64,000 nt of DNA, taken from NCBI GenBank assembly GCA_045617845.1, contig JAZLJL010000036.1, positions 1-64,000 on the forward strand, read 5' to 3'. This DNA is from UBA1181 sp045617845. GTDB taxonomy: Bacteria > Bacteroidota > Bacteroidia > Bacteroidales > Paludibacteraceae. The notes beneath the pieces are model-generated. The model searched no databases and had not been told where the DNA came from. It worked only from the letters and a program-made list of their open reading frames with translations. The position numbers and the translations under genes are program-made. This document shows positions 17,304-26,531 of this stretch, piece by piece (the first letter of the stretch is position 1; each line of letters starts with the position of its first letter).

Positions 17304-18188
17304 ATGGGAAGAATATTTTCTTTAGGGACAGTTTTAGTTTGGGGAATCATGGCTCTTGTCATCTCCTTGGCCTGCCTATTTCGAGGGTCTCTCGTTAAGC
17401 AGGAAATTCGTGCTGCCGTTTCCGCCAAGGAGGTGTTATTGGGTGAACCTATATTTTTCTCTGATAGCACACTCGGTCGTAAGGAGTTGATGTGGAATTT
17501 TGGTAATGGTGATTTTACTACTGAATATCGAGGTTCATACACTTATCCTGCCGCAGGCGTTTACGTAATTAGTTTGACGGTGGGTGAGCAGACCCGGACT
17601 TTTGCCGTGAGGGTCAAGGATGAAAAGGAGGAGGTGCGACAACCAGTTCGGATTCTTGCTCCTTCTTTGGTGTTGAGGAATGAGCGTGTGGCTTTGAGGG
17701 GTGACGGTGATGCCGAAACTTGGTTTTGGATGTTGGATGGCAAATGTCTCCAATCGCGAAGCAAGCAATATATCGCCCAATTTGATAGAGTAGGTGATAA
17801 TCGGGTCTATTTAATTACGGATGGCAAGGATACCACTACAACAGATATTCATGTGGTCTCGTTAGGGTATGTTTGTGACCTCCCTGCTCACGATCCTTCA
17901 GTAAGGCATTTTTTTAGAGATTCCCAAGAAGAGGTTCGTTACCTTATGCAAAGGATTATCGACCAAGAAGGCAATTTTAACGGACAATACAGACGCATTC
18001 TTTATTTAGTGCGTAATACTAATGTAGTTGTCTTATTGAACAACGAGATAGAGAACGATCTCGCTTCGTATTGTTATGGATTGAAGCTCTTTGGCAAAAA
18101 GGAAGGCCTGGTCATTGAGAAGGTCATTTTTGAAAAGGAGCCACATTGCGTTAAAAGATTGTTGGTGACTCAAAGGCAAACCAAGTGA
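17304..18188 (+). CDS. PKD-domain membrane protein, TssP-like (copy 2, divergent)
   Basis: The protein has 294 residues and the same plan as its neighbours: MGRIFSLGTVLVWGIMALVI membrane anchor, a PKD-like domain (MWNFGNGDFTTEYRGSYTYP), a second beta-sandwich in which the usual WxWKFG core is replaced by WFWMLDGK, and a C-terminal domain ending in CVKRLLVTQRQ. It is the most diverged of the three copies and uses more T/A-ending codons than the other two. No stop or frameshift is present, so it is probably functional or only recently relaxed. The role is inferred from position in the T6SSiii operon. Confidence 0.6.
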   Translation: MGRIFSLGTVLVWGIMALVISLACLFRGSLVKQEIRAAVSAKEVLLGEPIFFSDSTLGRKELMWNFGNGDFTTEYRGSYTYPAAGVYVISLTVGEQTRTFAVRVKDEKEEVRQPVRILAPSLVLRNERVALRGDGDAETWFWMLDGKCLQSRSKQYIAQFDRVGDNRVYLITDGKDTTTTDIHVVSLGYVCDLPAHDPSVRHFFRDSQEEVRYLMQRIIDQEGNFNGQYRRILYLVRNTNVVVLLNNEIENDLASYCYGLKLFGKKEGLVIEKVIFEKEPHCVKRLLVTQRQTK

Positions 18189-18309
18189 TTGGGAGATTTC
18201 CTGATTTTGGTGCGTTGGTAAGAGTCTCTTAGTATAGCGGGATGTGTGGAAAATATGATTATGGTCATCTTTTCTTCATGACTTGCTTTTATTGATAGGA
18301 AAGACATTA

Positions 18310-19182
18310 ATGGATAGGATTTTTTCAAAAGGGACTTTGATGGTCTTGGGAATCATGGCTTTGGTCATCTTCCTTTCGACTCGATTCAGCAGATGCTCTG
18401 GGGAACCGGGCATCCGCGCTTCTGTATTCCCGAAGGAGGTATTCTTGGGCGATCCTATTTTTTTCTCGGATAGCACGGCTGGACGGAATCCGGTTGTCTG
18501 GGAGTTCGGTAATGGTGATTTCTCGACCGATCGTCGTGGGTCATATACATATCCTGCCGTCGGAAACTATAAGATCCGTTTGAAGACGGGTTCCCAGTCC
18601 CAGAATTTTGTGGTGCAGGTTAAGCCGGTGAAGAAGGCGCAGGAACGTGAGCCGGTCCGGATCATCGCCCCTTCTACGGTGGTGAGGAATGAAATTGTGC
18701 TTTTTATGGGTGAAGGGGATGCCACCGGTTGGCACTGGAAGTTCGGTGGCGCTGGGCCAGAGGACTCCAAGGAGAGGAATCCGCTCGTTAGCTTTGATAC
18801 GCTGGGTCGTTTCAAGATAAACTTGATTACGGATAATGTCGAATATCCGATTCCCCATACAATCCTTATTGTGCCGGATGTCATCACGGTTGATTCCTCG
18901 GCGAAGGGTAATGATGTGATTAAAAAGCATCTGCAGGATATCGTCGATAGATTGGGTTCTTTCAATGGACATTATAACCAAATCGTAGGTTTGTTGAAAG
19001 GCAATAATTTGACGACGGTCGTCGTGAATAATGAGGTGGAGGAGGATATCAACTCCTATTGCAACCGTTTGAAGATTATGGGACGTCAGAAGGGAATCTA
19101 TATTGAGGATGTAATCATCGATAGGGATGACGATGGCAAACATATCAGGAGGCTGTTGGTCACACAACGCCAAGTGGAGTAA
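18310..19182 (+). CDS. PKD-domain membrane protein, TssP-like (copy 3)
   Basis: The protein has 290 residues. I chose ATG at 18310 because its MDRIFSKGTLMVLGIMALVI aligns with the start of copy 1; an upstream ATG would add nine residues. It has a single transmembrane helix, a PKD-like domain (VWEFGNGDFSTDRRGSYTYP), a second domain (WHWKFGGAGPEDSKERN) and a tail ending in RRLLVTQRQ. It is closer to copy 1 than to copy 2. It lies 30 bp before tssR. A role in the periplasmic part of the T6SS envelope complex is inferred. Confidence 0.65.
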   Translation: MDRIFSKGTLMVLGIMALVIFLSTRFSRCSGEPGIRASVFPKEVFLGDPIFFSDSTAGRNPVVWEFGNGDFSTDRRGSYTYPAVGNYKIRLKTGSQSQNFVVQVKPVKKAQEREPVRIIAPSTVVRNEIVLFMGEGDATGWHWKFGGAGPEDSKERNPLVSFDTLGRFKINLITDNVEYPIPHTILIVPDVITVDSSAKGNDVIKKHLQDIVDRLGSFNGHYNQIVGLLKGNNLTTVVVNNEVEEDINSYCNRLKIMGRQKGIYIEDVIIDRDDDGKHIRRLLVTQRQVE

Positions 19183-19212
19183 TTTAAATTAAATATAATA
19201 TATTTTTGAGAA

Positions 19213-21663
19213 ATGGCTAAAATGAGAAGTGGCGTATGGATTCTGTTGGGTTGCTTGGCTACGGTATTGGTTACCGCTTGCGCACCCGTAAATTCGCATA
19301 CGAGAATTAAGAAAACGCCAGATGAATACACTCGCAATTATTGTTGCGGTGAAGTGAATGTTCCTAAATCGGTGGAGAAGAATAGCCCTTGGTTGGTTTA
19401 CTCCGATAGGGACAAGAACCCGTCCTTCTTCAATCCGGGTGGTAAGGTGAAAATGAAGGAGGCTACTTATTTGGAGGCTTTCGCCGTTATCGACGAGGAG
19501 GGTGAGTATCTTGAACTCGTCAAGTATGACCCTGCCGTATTCGAGGGCCGCAAGGTGAAGGATCCGGCTAAGGCTGAGTATTATGGTTGGATGAAGAAGG
19601 ATAACCTGATTCTCTCTTCCCGCGCCATGACGGACGTCGCTACTGGTTTCATCATGAAGATGATCACGATGTTCAGGGATACGTTCCCTTTGTCCCGCAC
19701 GGATGAGTATTTCTCTAACGACTCGTTGGTCCTCTTCAGCGAACCTGAATTGATTAACCCTATCGGTATGGTGCCTTTCCAAAAGCCCGTCTACTTGGCA
19801 AAGAGAAGCTTCGATAAGAGCAAGTGCCTTGTGATCGGTAAGGAGACTATCACTCCGGAGAATTCTACCGAACTGATTTCCGGCTGGATCTCTTCTTCTT
19901 TGGTTATCCCGATGGGCGAGATGCTCTACGCCGATTTCTCGGGCATGCCGATCCAGGATGTCTCTTTCATCAAATATGACGGCGGCAGTTATCCTGTTCC
20001 GAAGACGAGCTACGCCCGCTATTTCCGTCCTTTCAATTTGCCGGATTTCATCGGTTTCAACCCTGTTTATTCCATTAGGGAGGGCAACGATGACGTGGTG
20101 ACCGTAAAATCGACTGTCCCTGTCTCTTTGATGAATGATGAGAACAACAAGGTTGCCAGCCTTGCCGCTTCCCCGATCTCAAGACCTTATTACGAGGACC
20201 TCTCCCGCGACTTGAAGCATATTAACATTATGGTGGTGTTTTCCGGACAGAGCCAAGTGCACGAGAAGTTCGAACAGTATGTCAATTACATACAAAAGTT
20301 GAACGGTATCATTAAGAATAACACGAAGGACTTCTCTTTCCGTCTCGGTTACCTCGTCGGTTTCGATGGAAGGAACTCAAGGTTGGCTAAGTGCAAGCCG
20401 AAGGAGAACGTCGCGGGTGTTTTGGCTGCGTTGGAGAAGTATGCCGACGACCGTACCAGACGTAAGGCTACTTATGATACTGACGCTTGGGGCGCATTGA
20501 AGAATGGTCTGAAGATGTTGCATCCTTATAAGAACGAGGAAAACATCATTATCCTTATTGGTGAAAACGGTAACCAAAAGGAGCAGATCGACGACGCTTT
20601 GGTTAATGAAATCGTTAAGGTGAACGGTCATATCGTGGCTTGCCAGTTGTATGCGAACAAGGGTAACACGTTCAATAACTTCGTCCTCCAAGTCGAGGAC
20701 ATGATCTCTCGTTCCGCTGATAAGTTGTGCCAGGATAAGAAAAAGATGTTGGTCCACTCTTCCCAGTTGACCCCTACTAACCGTTATAAGGAGTTCGCTT
20801 CCAACGTTTATGGTTTGGATTATCCTAAAAACGCGATGGTGCCAGGTTGGGTGATCTTCCCTAAACAGAAGGAGAATCTTTCCCCTGACTTGCTGATCGC
20901 CTATACCGATTCGATGATTCATAGCGTGCAACGTGATGCGGATAATATCTTGAATAGGATCCAACTCTCCTTCAAGGAGGCGGGCGTGGGTCACACTGCC
21001 ATCAACCCTATGTGGTTGCGTTTGGGCGAGATGCCTTCCGACTTCCAAGTCGCTCCGAACATCTTCCAACCGCTTGTCGCAATGAATCCTCACACGAATT
21101 TCTCCGTCAACATGAAGGTGGAGATGTCCAAACTTAAGATGGGTAAATATGTCCTATTCCTCTCCGAGGCTGAATTGGCACGTGTCCGCTCGTACATCAA
21201 CGACCTCTTGGCGGTGCGCGTGGACTATAAATACACGGGCTCCAGCAACAAAAAATCAAAGGACCGTAACTGCCCGGATATGATGAGGGCTCCTCGTCCT
21301 ATTTCCGCAAAGAACGGTCACCATCAGTACAATAGCACCAAAAAGGTACGTAAGCATATGCAAAAGGCTTACATCCGTTGGTCCCAGGATGAGAAGGTCT
21401 ATCCTATCAAGAAGAAAAAGCTTAAGAAGATGTCCCTCTCCAAGAACCAACAACAGGTCATCTCCATCCCTTCCTTCGAACCGCTCTTGTTCTCTACGAC
21501 TGTCAAGTCGTTGAGGAGAAGCATGACCGACGAACAGTTGGATAGGTTGCAGGATTACCTTGCCGAGAAGCAGAAGGCTTTGGAGGAGGCTATCGTCTCT
21601 GACTGCAAGTTCGAGTTCAATGGCCAAGTCTACTATCGTGTGGATGGCGTGAACTTGCCTTGA
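19213..21663 (+). CDS. tssR: T6SSiii lipoprotein TssR
   Basis: The protein has 816 residues. The N-terminus has a lipoprotein signal peptide with the lipobox VTAC (Cys23 as the lipidated residue). The large periplasmic part includes a region around residues 335-480 that resembles a von Willebrand A fold (IMVVFSGQSQVHEKFEQYV, then ENIIILIGENGNQKEQIDD). The C-terminal 130 residues are Lys-rich and helical (YPIKKKKLKKMSLSKNQQQV). TssR is a Bacteroidota-only component of the T6SS envelope complex, encoded just before tssH, as here. The vWA reading is mine and tentative. Confidence 0.8.
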   Translation: MAKMRSGVWILLGCLATVLVTACAPVNSHTRIKKTPDEYTRNYCCGEVNVPKSVEKNSPWLVYSDRDKNPSFFNPGGKVKMKEATYLEAFAVIDEEGEYLELVKYDPAVFEGRKVKDPAKAEYYGWMKKDNLILSSRAMTDVATGFIMKMITMFRDTFPLSRTDEYFSNDSLVLFSEPELINPIGMVPFQKPVYLAKRSFDKSKCLVIGKETITPENSTELISGWISSSLVIPMGEMLYADFSGMPIQDVSFIKYDGGSYPVPKTSYARYFRPFNLPDFIGFNPVYSIREGNDDVVTVKSTVPVSLMNDENNKVASLAASPISRPYYEDLSRDLKHINIMVVFSGQSQVHEKFEQYVNYIQKLNGIIKNNTKDFSFRLGYLVGFDGRNSRLAKCKPKENVAGVLAALEKYADDRTRRKATYDTDAWGALKNGLKMLHPYKNEENIIILIGENGNQKEQIDDALVNEIVKVNGHIVACQLYANKGNTFNNFVLQVEDMISRSADKLCQDKKKMLVHSSQLTPTNRYKEFASNVYGLDYPKNAMVPGWVIFPKQKENLSPDLLIAYTDSMIHSVQRDADNILNRIQLSFKEAGVGHTAINPMWLRLGEMPSDFQVAPNIFQPLVAMNPHTNFSVNMKVEMSKLKMGKYVLFLSEAELARVRSYINDLLAVRVDYKYTGSSNKKSKDRNCPDMMRAPRPISAKNGHHQYNSTKKVRKHMQKAYIRWSQDEKVYPIKKKKLKKMSLSKNQQQVISIPSFEPLLFSTTVKSLRRSMTDEQLDRLQDYLAEKQKALEEAIVSDCKFEFNGQVYYRVDGVNLP

Positions 21664-21705
21664 CGCATGTCGTTCGAGTGAAACAACAACAAAATATGTT
21701 ATTAT

Positions 21706-24195
21706 ATGGATTTTTTGAATTTAAACAGTGAATTGCAGACCGCCATTCGTATCGCCAAATCCTTGGCGCGCGAATATGGTAACGCGAAGTATACTCCTGC
21801 GCATTTACTTAAGGCGATGTTGCATAAAGAGGTGGGTTTGGCCTCGTTTGTCGATTCTATCGGCAAGGACTCCGCTTATGTGGAGGAGTGGGCTGAAATC
21901 CGTATGGAGGAGTGCGATAAACTCTCTGGCGTGGGCGAGGTCGAGCCTGATAGCAAGATCTCTTCCGTATTCGAGGAGGCGGATAACGTCCGCTTGAAGT
22001 TGGGATTGCTGGAGATTTCCCCTATTTGTACGTTGGCTGCTTTGGCTCGCCCTGAGGTGGGCTTCACCGTAGACCAACTGAAGTCTTTCCCTATCCGTGA
22101 GAACGATGTGTTGGGCTATTTCTTGGAGGGCTCAGGTTCCCAGAAGGCCAACAACGCTAAGATGGAGTCCCTCTCTAAGGAGGCTGCTAACATCGCTGCT
22201 GGAAAGTCTACCGCTAATCTCCAAAAGTATTGCGTCAATAAGACGGACGCTGCCCGTGAAGGCAAACTCCACGCCATCGTCTGCCGTGATAACGAACTCC
22301 GCCAGATGGAGGAAATCCTCGGTCGCCGCGGTAAACCGAACGTGATGGTGACGGGTGATTCCGGTGTGGGTAAGACCGCTTTGGTCGAGGGGCTCGCCTT
22401 CGATATCGTGAATGGTAAGGTGCCTTCCTTCTTGGAGAACACCGAGGTGTGGGAGCTCGACTCGGGCGCACTCATCGCGGGCGCCACTTACAAGGGTGAG
22501 ATTGAGGACCGCTTGAAGAACTTGATCAACGAGCTCCGCCAAGAGGAGCGTGTCATCCTCTTCATCGACGAAATCCATGTCCTCCTTGACGCTAAGCAGG
22601 GTAACAGCGGCGCAGCTAATATCTTGAAACCTGAATTGTCGAAGGGTGACCTCACCGTGATCGGTGCGACCACCGTCGACGAATACCGTAAGCTCATCGA
22701 GCCTGACCACGCTTTCAGCCGCCGTTTCGAGGTGCTGCAACTTGCTGAACCGAACGTGGACGACGCTGTATCCATGGTGAAGTTCATGCAGAAGAGCTAC
22801 GAGGAGTTCCATAAACTGAACGTGGACGACGCTACGCTCTCTGAGTGCGTGCGCATGGCGAAACGTTATGTGAAGGACAGACGTTTGCCGGATTCCGCCG
22901 TCGACTTGCTGGACCGTACCATGGCTTCCGTCAAGATGGTGAACGAATCCACCGCTTCCGAACAGGCTTGGTTGGCTCAGGAGCTCAATAAGCTCGAACA
23001 GGCTAAGGCCGAACTTTCGGACGACGAGTTCTTGACAAAGACTATCCGCCTCCAGACGGATGTGTTGAGCCGCTTGAGCCCTATCATCCAAGGTATGGTG
23101 GACTATACCGCCGAGAAGACCAACGACGGTCAGGCGCTCTTCGATAAGTTGCGCAAGCTGAGCGACGATTTGGCTGAGATTTCTAAGACGAAGATCGAGA
23201 AGGTCACTCCTGATCATGTGGCTGCCGTAGTGGCTAGCAAGACGGGTATTCCGATCGGTAAGATCAAGACGGGCGAGAAGGAGCGTATCCTCAACATGGA
23301 GTCTATCTTGATGAAACGTGTCGTGGGTCAGGACCGCGCGTTGAAGTCTTTGACCGACGCCATCCTCGAGTCACGAAGTGGTATGAACAAACCGGGACAA
23401 CCTATCGGTTCCTTCTTCTTCCTCGGTCCTACCGGTACAGGTAAGACGGAGCTTACGAAGGCTTTGGCTGAGGCGTTGTTCAACGACGAGAAGGCGATGA
23501 TCCGTTTCGATATGTCCGAGTTCAAGGAGGAGCACTCCGCCGCATTGCTCTACGGAGCGCCTCCGGGATACGTCGGCTACGAGGAGGGTGGTCTGTTGGT
23601 GAACAAGATCCGCCAGCAACCGTACTCAGTGGTTCTCTTCGACGAGATCGAGAAAGCGCATCCTTCCGTGTTCGATATCTTCCTGCAGATCCTGGACGAA
23701 GGTAAGTTGCACGACCGTTTGGGCAAGGAGGGAGACTTCTCCAACGCCATCATCATCTTCACCTCTAACGTGGGAAGCGAATGGATCTCCAAGGAGTTGT
23801 CGGAAGGCAGGGTGCCTACGACGATGCAGATGATGGAGGTCATGGGAGGACACTTCCGTCCGGAGTTCCTGGCGCGTCTCTCCGAGATCGTTCCGTTCTC
23901 TCCTATCGGGGAGTCCATCCTGATGCAGATCTTCGAGATCCAATTCCAAGGCTTCCGCAAGCTGCTCACCGCCAAGAACATGGACATCGAGCTGACGGAG
24001 GAGGCGAAGCACATGCTGGCCTTCAAGGGCTTCAACCCGAAGTATGGCGCGCGCCAAGTGTCGGGTGTCGTCCGAAATTACCTGCGACGGCCGGTGTCCA
24101 GGATGATCCTTTCTGGGGAGCTGGCCAACGGAGACCTCCTGAAAGGAGATTTGGACGAAGAACAAAATTTATCATGGAATGTTGTCCATAATTAA
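21706..24195 (+). CDS. tssH: T6SS sheath-recycling ATPase TssH (ClpV)
   Basis: The protein has 829 residues, the usual size for a class I Clp/Hsp100 ATPase. It uses ATP to disassemble contracted TssB/TssC sheath so that the subunits can be reused. It has an N-terminal Clp repeat domain (residues 1-150), a first AAA+ module with Walker A GDSGVGKT near 216 and Walker B VILFIDEIH, and a coiled-coil M region around 420-480. A second AAA+ module has GPTGTGKTEL near 573 and VVLFDEIEKAHP. The T6SS context separates it from ClpB/ClpC. It is the last gene of the core operon. Confidence 0.93.
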   Translation: MDFLNLNSELQTAIRIAKSLAREYGNAKYTPAHLLKAMLHKEVGLASFVDSIGKDSAYVEEWAEIRMEECDKLSGVGEVEPDSKISSVFEEADNVRLKLGLLEISPICTLAALARPEVGFTVDQLKSFPIRENDVLGYFLEGSGSQKANNAKMESLSKEAANIAAGKSTANLQKYCVNKTDAAREGKLHAIVCRDNELRQMEEILGRRGKPNVMVTGDSGVGKTALVEGLAFDIVNGKVPSFLENTEVWELDSGALIAGATYKGEIEDRLKNLINELRQEERVILFIDEIHVLLDAKQGNSGAANILKPELSKGDLTVIGATTVDEYRKLIEPDHAFSRRFEVLQLAEPNVDDAVSMVKFMQKSYEEFHKLNVDDATLSECVRMAKRYVKDRRLPDSAVDLLDRTMASVKMVNESTASEQAWLAQELNKLEQAKAELSDDEFLTKTIRLQTDVLSRLSPIIQGMVDYTAEKTNDGQALFDKLRKLSDDLAEISKTKIEKVTPDHVAAVVASKTGIPIGKIKTGEKERILNMESILMKRVVGQDRALKSLTDAILESRSGMNKPGQPIGSFFFLGPTGTGKTELTKALAEALFNDEKAMIRFDMSEFKEEHSAALLYGAPPGYVGYEEGGLLVNKIRQQPYSVVLFDEIEKAHPSVFDIFLQILDEGKLHDRLGKEGDFSNAIIIFTSNVGSEWISKELSEGRVPTTMQMMEVMGGHFRPEFLARLSEIVPFSPIGESILMQIFEIQFQGFRKLLTAKNMDIELTEEAKHMLAFKGFNPKYGARQVSGVVRNYLRRPVSRMILSGELANGDLLKGDLDEEQNLSWNVVHN

Positions 24196-24213
24196 AAATT
24201 TTTATTATATTTG
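24182..24213 (+). promoter_or_regulatory. Promoter of the Hcp/effector module
   Basis: TTG at 24182-24184 and TATATTTG at 24206-24213 are 21 bp apart. The -33 box lies inside the end of tssH. The predicted leader is about 55 nt. The cargo module may therefore be expressed separately from the core operon. Confidence 0.6.
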
Positions 24214-24242
24214 CCATCACGAATACGAATTGTCGTGGTGGC
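24213..24242 (+). repeat. 10-bp inverted repeat over the predicted start of transcription
   Basis: GCCATCACGA and TCGTGGTGGC pair fully, with one G-U, around a 10-nt spacer. The position just after the -7 box suits an operator or a 5'-end hairpin. Confidence 0.5.
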
Positions 24243-24277
24243 ATTTATATATTATTAATAATTAAACGTAAAATTCT

Positions 24278-24676
24278 ATGTTTGGATATCAAGTAATTCT
24301 AGAAGTCGGGGGGGAGAAGTACGACCTAGTCGACACCGAGTTCGCCTTTATGCAAGCGGCTGATGATACTGGAAAACCTCAGGGAGAGGTTTATTCGGGT
24401 GCAATAACAATGACTTACCCCAACCTGCCAACCAATGGACTGATCAATTGGATGATGAACGCCCGCAAATACGAGGATGGCGTGATCACCACATACGGGG
24501 AGGATGGTACACCTATGCAAAAGTTGGAGTTCAAGCAGGCCACCTGCGTAAGCATGAAAATAAACTATCAAGAAGCTGGTTCGACATATGCATCCTGTCA
24601 ATTTATGATAGTTGCAAATAAAATCAATATAGGGGATGTAGTGGTTGACAATGAATGGACAAGATTTAAAAACTGA
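24278..24676 (+). CDS. tssD: Hcp-family tube protein TssD (cargo-associated copy 1)
   Basis: The protein has 132 residues. It has the Bacteroidota TssD pattern: an N-terminal beta strand with GGEKYDLVDTEFAF, then QGEVYSGAITMTY, LINWMMN and a closing VVVDNEWTRF. Hcp proteins form hexameric rings that stack into the inner tube; in Bacteroidales, extra Hcp copies next to effectors often act as cargo carriers. It differs clearly from the main Hcp gene further along. It is 6 bp from the next Hcp gene and starts the cargo module. Confidence 0.82.
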   Translation: MFGYQVILEVGGEKYDLVDTEFAFMQAADDTGKPQGEVYSGAITMTYPNLPTNGLINWMMNARKYEDGVITTYGEDGTPMQKLEFKQATCVSMKINYQEAGSTYASCQFMIVANKINIGDVVVDNEWTRFKN

Positions 24677-24681
24677 ATATT

Positions 24682-25101
24682 ATGGGACAAACTTATTTCG
24701 CGTCAGATGCACCAGACGTAAACTTGGTTGCAGAATTGCATTTGGATGGGAATGTATATGAACTCGAGCGATTCAGCACGGATTTCACACAAGGAATTTC
24801 AGAAAGAAACATGGAACCAAAAAACGAGGTGAAGGGTGGCACAATAGTCATATCCATGACTCGGGTTCCAGATAACTCACTGCTCCAATGGGCGGCAAGC
24901 AAATGGATACGAAAGAATGGCGAGATTGTGTTCAAAAATGAGACATCAACCCCTTCACTAAAAATCCAATTCGAAAACGCCGCATGCATCAATTTCACCC
25001 AAAATTGTGGAGAAGGTGTGGGAAGCTATATCTCATTGACATTCACGTCAGAAAAGCTAAACATCAATGGCACACCTTTAGACCAAGAATGGGAGGAGTA
25101 A
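24682..25101 (+). CDS. tssD: Hcp-family tube protein TssD (cargo-associated copy 2)
   Basis: The protein has 139 residues. It matches the TssD layout (VAELHLDGNVYELERFSTDF, then KGGTIVISMTRVPDNSLLQW, then LNINGTPLDQEWEE) but is strongly diverged from both other copies in the window. It ends 3 bp before the effector candidate, the closest possible linkage, so it is the best candidate for that protein's carrier ring. Divergent Hcp copies paired with one effector are known in Bacteroidales T6SS loci; the pairing here is inferred from position. Confidence 0.78.
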   Translation: MGQTYFASDAPDVNLVAELHLDGNVYELERFSTDFTQGISERNMEPKNEVKGGTIVISMTRVPDNSLLQWAASKWIRKNGEIVFKNETSTPSLKIQFENAACINFTQNCGEGVGSYISLTFTSEKLNINGTPLDQEWEE

Positions 25102-25104
25102 GTT

Positions 25105-26478
25105 ATGCCCAAAAACACTCAGTGCATCCAGCTCAAGGACCTGAAAAAGAGTAAAAAACTTGCCTTAAACCAATACGATGTTGTAGGATATGGGCGAGCC
25201 TTCTCTCATTTTGAGGGAGGAACCCATGTCATGAAACTTGACATGAATCCACAAGCAGTGGCACAATCTTTCTGTCAAGCGGAAACTGAATTCAAAAAAG
25301 CTCTATACAATTCAACCAAAAGTTTTTTACCTGACATAAAAAGTGACACCATCGATTTTAAAATATATGTCACCATTTCTCCCCTAAATGAAAGCACATA
25401 TACATATTTGTATAATTTCATTTTGGAGTTCAAGCATGCACTTCTCACAGAAAAAATAGATGCCTCCCTATTGGATTTAACAACCAAGTTGCAAGACCTG
25501 AGGGAGAAGATTATCAACAACTTCAAGTTGACCAAGAAACAATGCAAGCATTTCGATTTCGACCATGCAAAAGGTGTAATAAACAGATACAATCTATCTA
25601 ATATTCAAAAAAATTCGCCAGTCCTTTCCGCAGTAGAAGGTAGATTTAATTTGTCATGCGTAGATGTCAATAATATCACAGACATACAGGAACGATCTAA
25701 AAATATAGATGGCACTCACAATAAATTTGTCCATGAAGCATATTGCAGAGGGGCAGCTGATGACATGATAGCAGAATCAATAGCCAACCTCACCGATATA
25801 AAGAAACGACTATCAGATATACAATGTGCAGCAGCAGACAAGAAAAATGGTGAAATAAATGAAGATGTACTATCTATTTGCCTTCAAGGAGGAACAGCAG
25901 AAGACGCCATGGAAAAACTTGGGTTAGACGAAAAAACATTTTACAGTCGTTTTCCCAACTTTTACAAATATGACCATCCATTTTGGACCCAAAGACCAAA
26001 TTTTGGGAAAGAATTAACTACTAGTCTGTTTTTGGGCTATGTTCCTACCGTAAACACTGCAGCCAGTGTATGGTCAATATTCAAAGACCTAAAAAAAGTC
26101 ATATGGGATGGTGAATATACAAGCTCCAACATCATTGATTTTTTCGTTGACTTACCTACGGTTGTTACAGGTCCTGTGGGTACAATCTTCACTTCTTTAG
26201 GAATATATAGATCTATGGCAAAAAAACACGAGGCATACAAAAACACAAGGATCAGTATTCCGAAAGAAATAGCTAAGGTTAAAGAGGAAGATATATATCT
26301 CGCTAAATATAGAGCAATAAGGAAAAGAGTGAATCCTAAACAAGATGAAATAGATCGTTGGGTAGACAACGATAAAAATCCAATAGATTCGAAAAAATCT
26401 TATTGGGTTGATCACGATGCAAAATTGGAGCCTGAGGGATCTACTACGACAAAAAAGAAGACGAGAAAAAGGAAATAA
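25105..26478 (+). CDS. Candidate T6SS effector with hydrophobic C-terminal region
   Basis: The protein has 457 residues and no domain I recognise. The first 290 residues are soluble, helical and Lys/Asn-rich, with 10 or so cysteines in the whole protein. Two hydrophobic, probably membrane-inserting hairpins follow at about 298-325 (LTTSLFLGYVPTVNTAASVW) and 345-375 (IIDFFVDLPTVVTGPVGTIF). The C-terminus is strongly basic (TTTKKKTRKRK). The position 3 bp after an Hcp gene and directly before an array of polytopic membrane proteins suggests a T6SS-delivered toxin, perhaps a pore former acting on the inner membrane. Base composition and codon use are AT-richer than the T6SS core, as expected for exchangeable cargo. 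The toxic role is inferred. Confidence 0.6.
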   Translation: MPKNTQCIQLKDLKKSKKLALNQYDVVGYGRAFSHFEGGTHVMKLDMNPQAVAQSFCQAETEFKKALYNSTKSFLPDIKSDTIDFKIYVTISPLNESTYTYLYNFILEFKHALLTEKIDASLLDLTTKLQDLREKIINNFKLTKKQCKHFDFDHAKGVINRYNLSNIQKNSPVLSAVEGRFNLSCVDVNNITDIQERSKNIDGTHNKFVHEAYCRGAADDMIAESIANLTDIKKRLSDIQCAAADKKNGEINEDVLSICLQGGTAEDAMEKLGLDEKTFYSRFPNFYKYDHPFWTQRPNFGKELTTSLFLGYVPTVNTAASVWSIFKDLKKVIWDGEYTSSNIIDFFVDLPTVVTGPVGTIFTSLGIYRSMAKKHEAYKNTRISIPKEIAKVKEEDIYLAKYRAIRKRVNPKQDEIDRWVDNDKNPIDSKKSYWVDHDAKLEPEGSTTTKKKTRKRK

Positions 26479-26531
26479 ATCGCATATCGAAAAATTGCAT
26501 AAGATCAACAAAAGCAACAAATTGAATCAGG

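Noticed and set aside
22132..23217. 361-residue minus-strand ORF opposite tssH
   Set aside because: It is an antisense shadow of a clear Clp ATPase with both Walker motifs.
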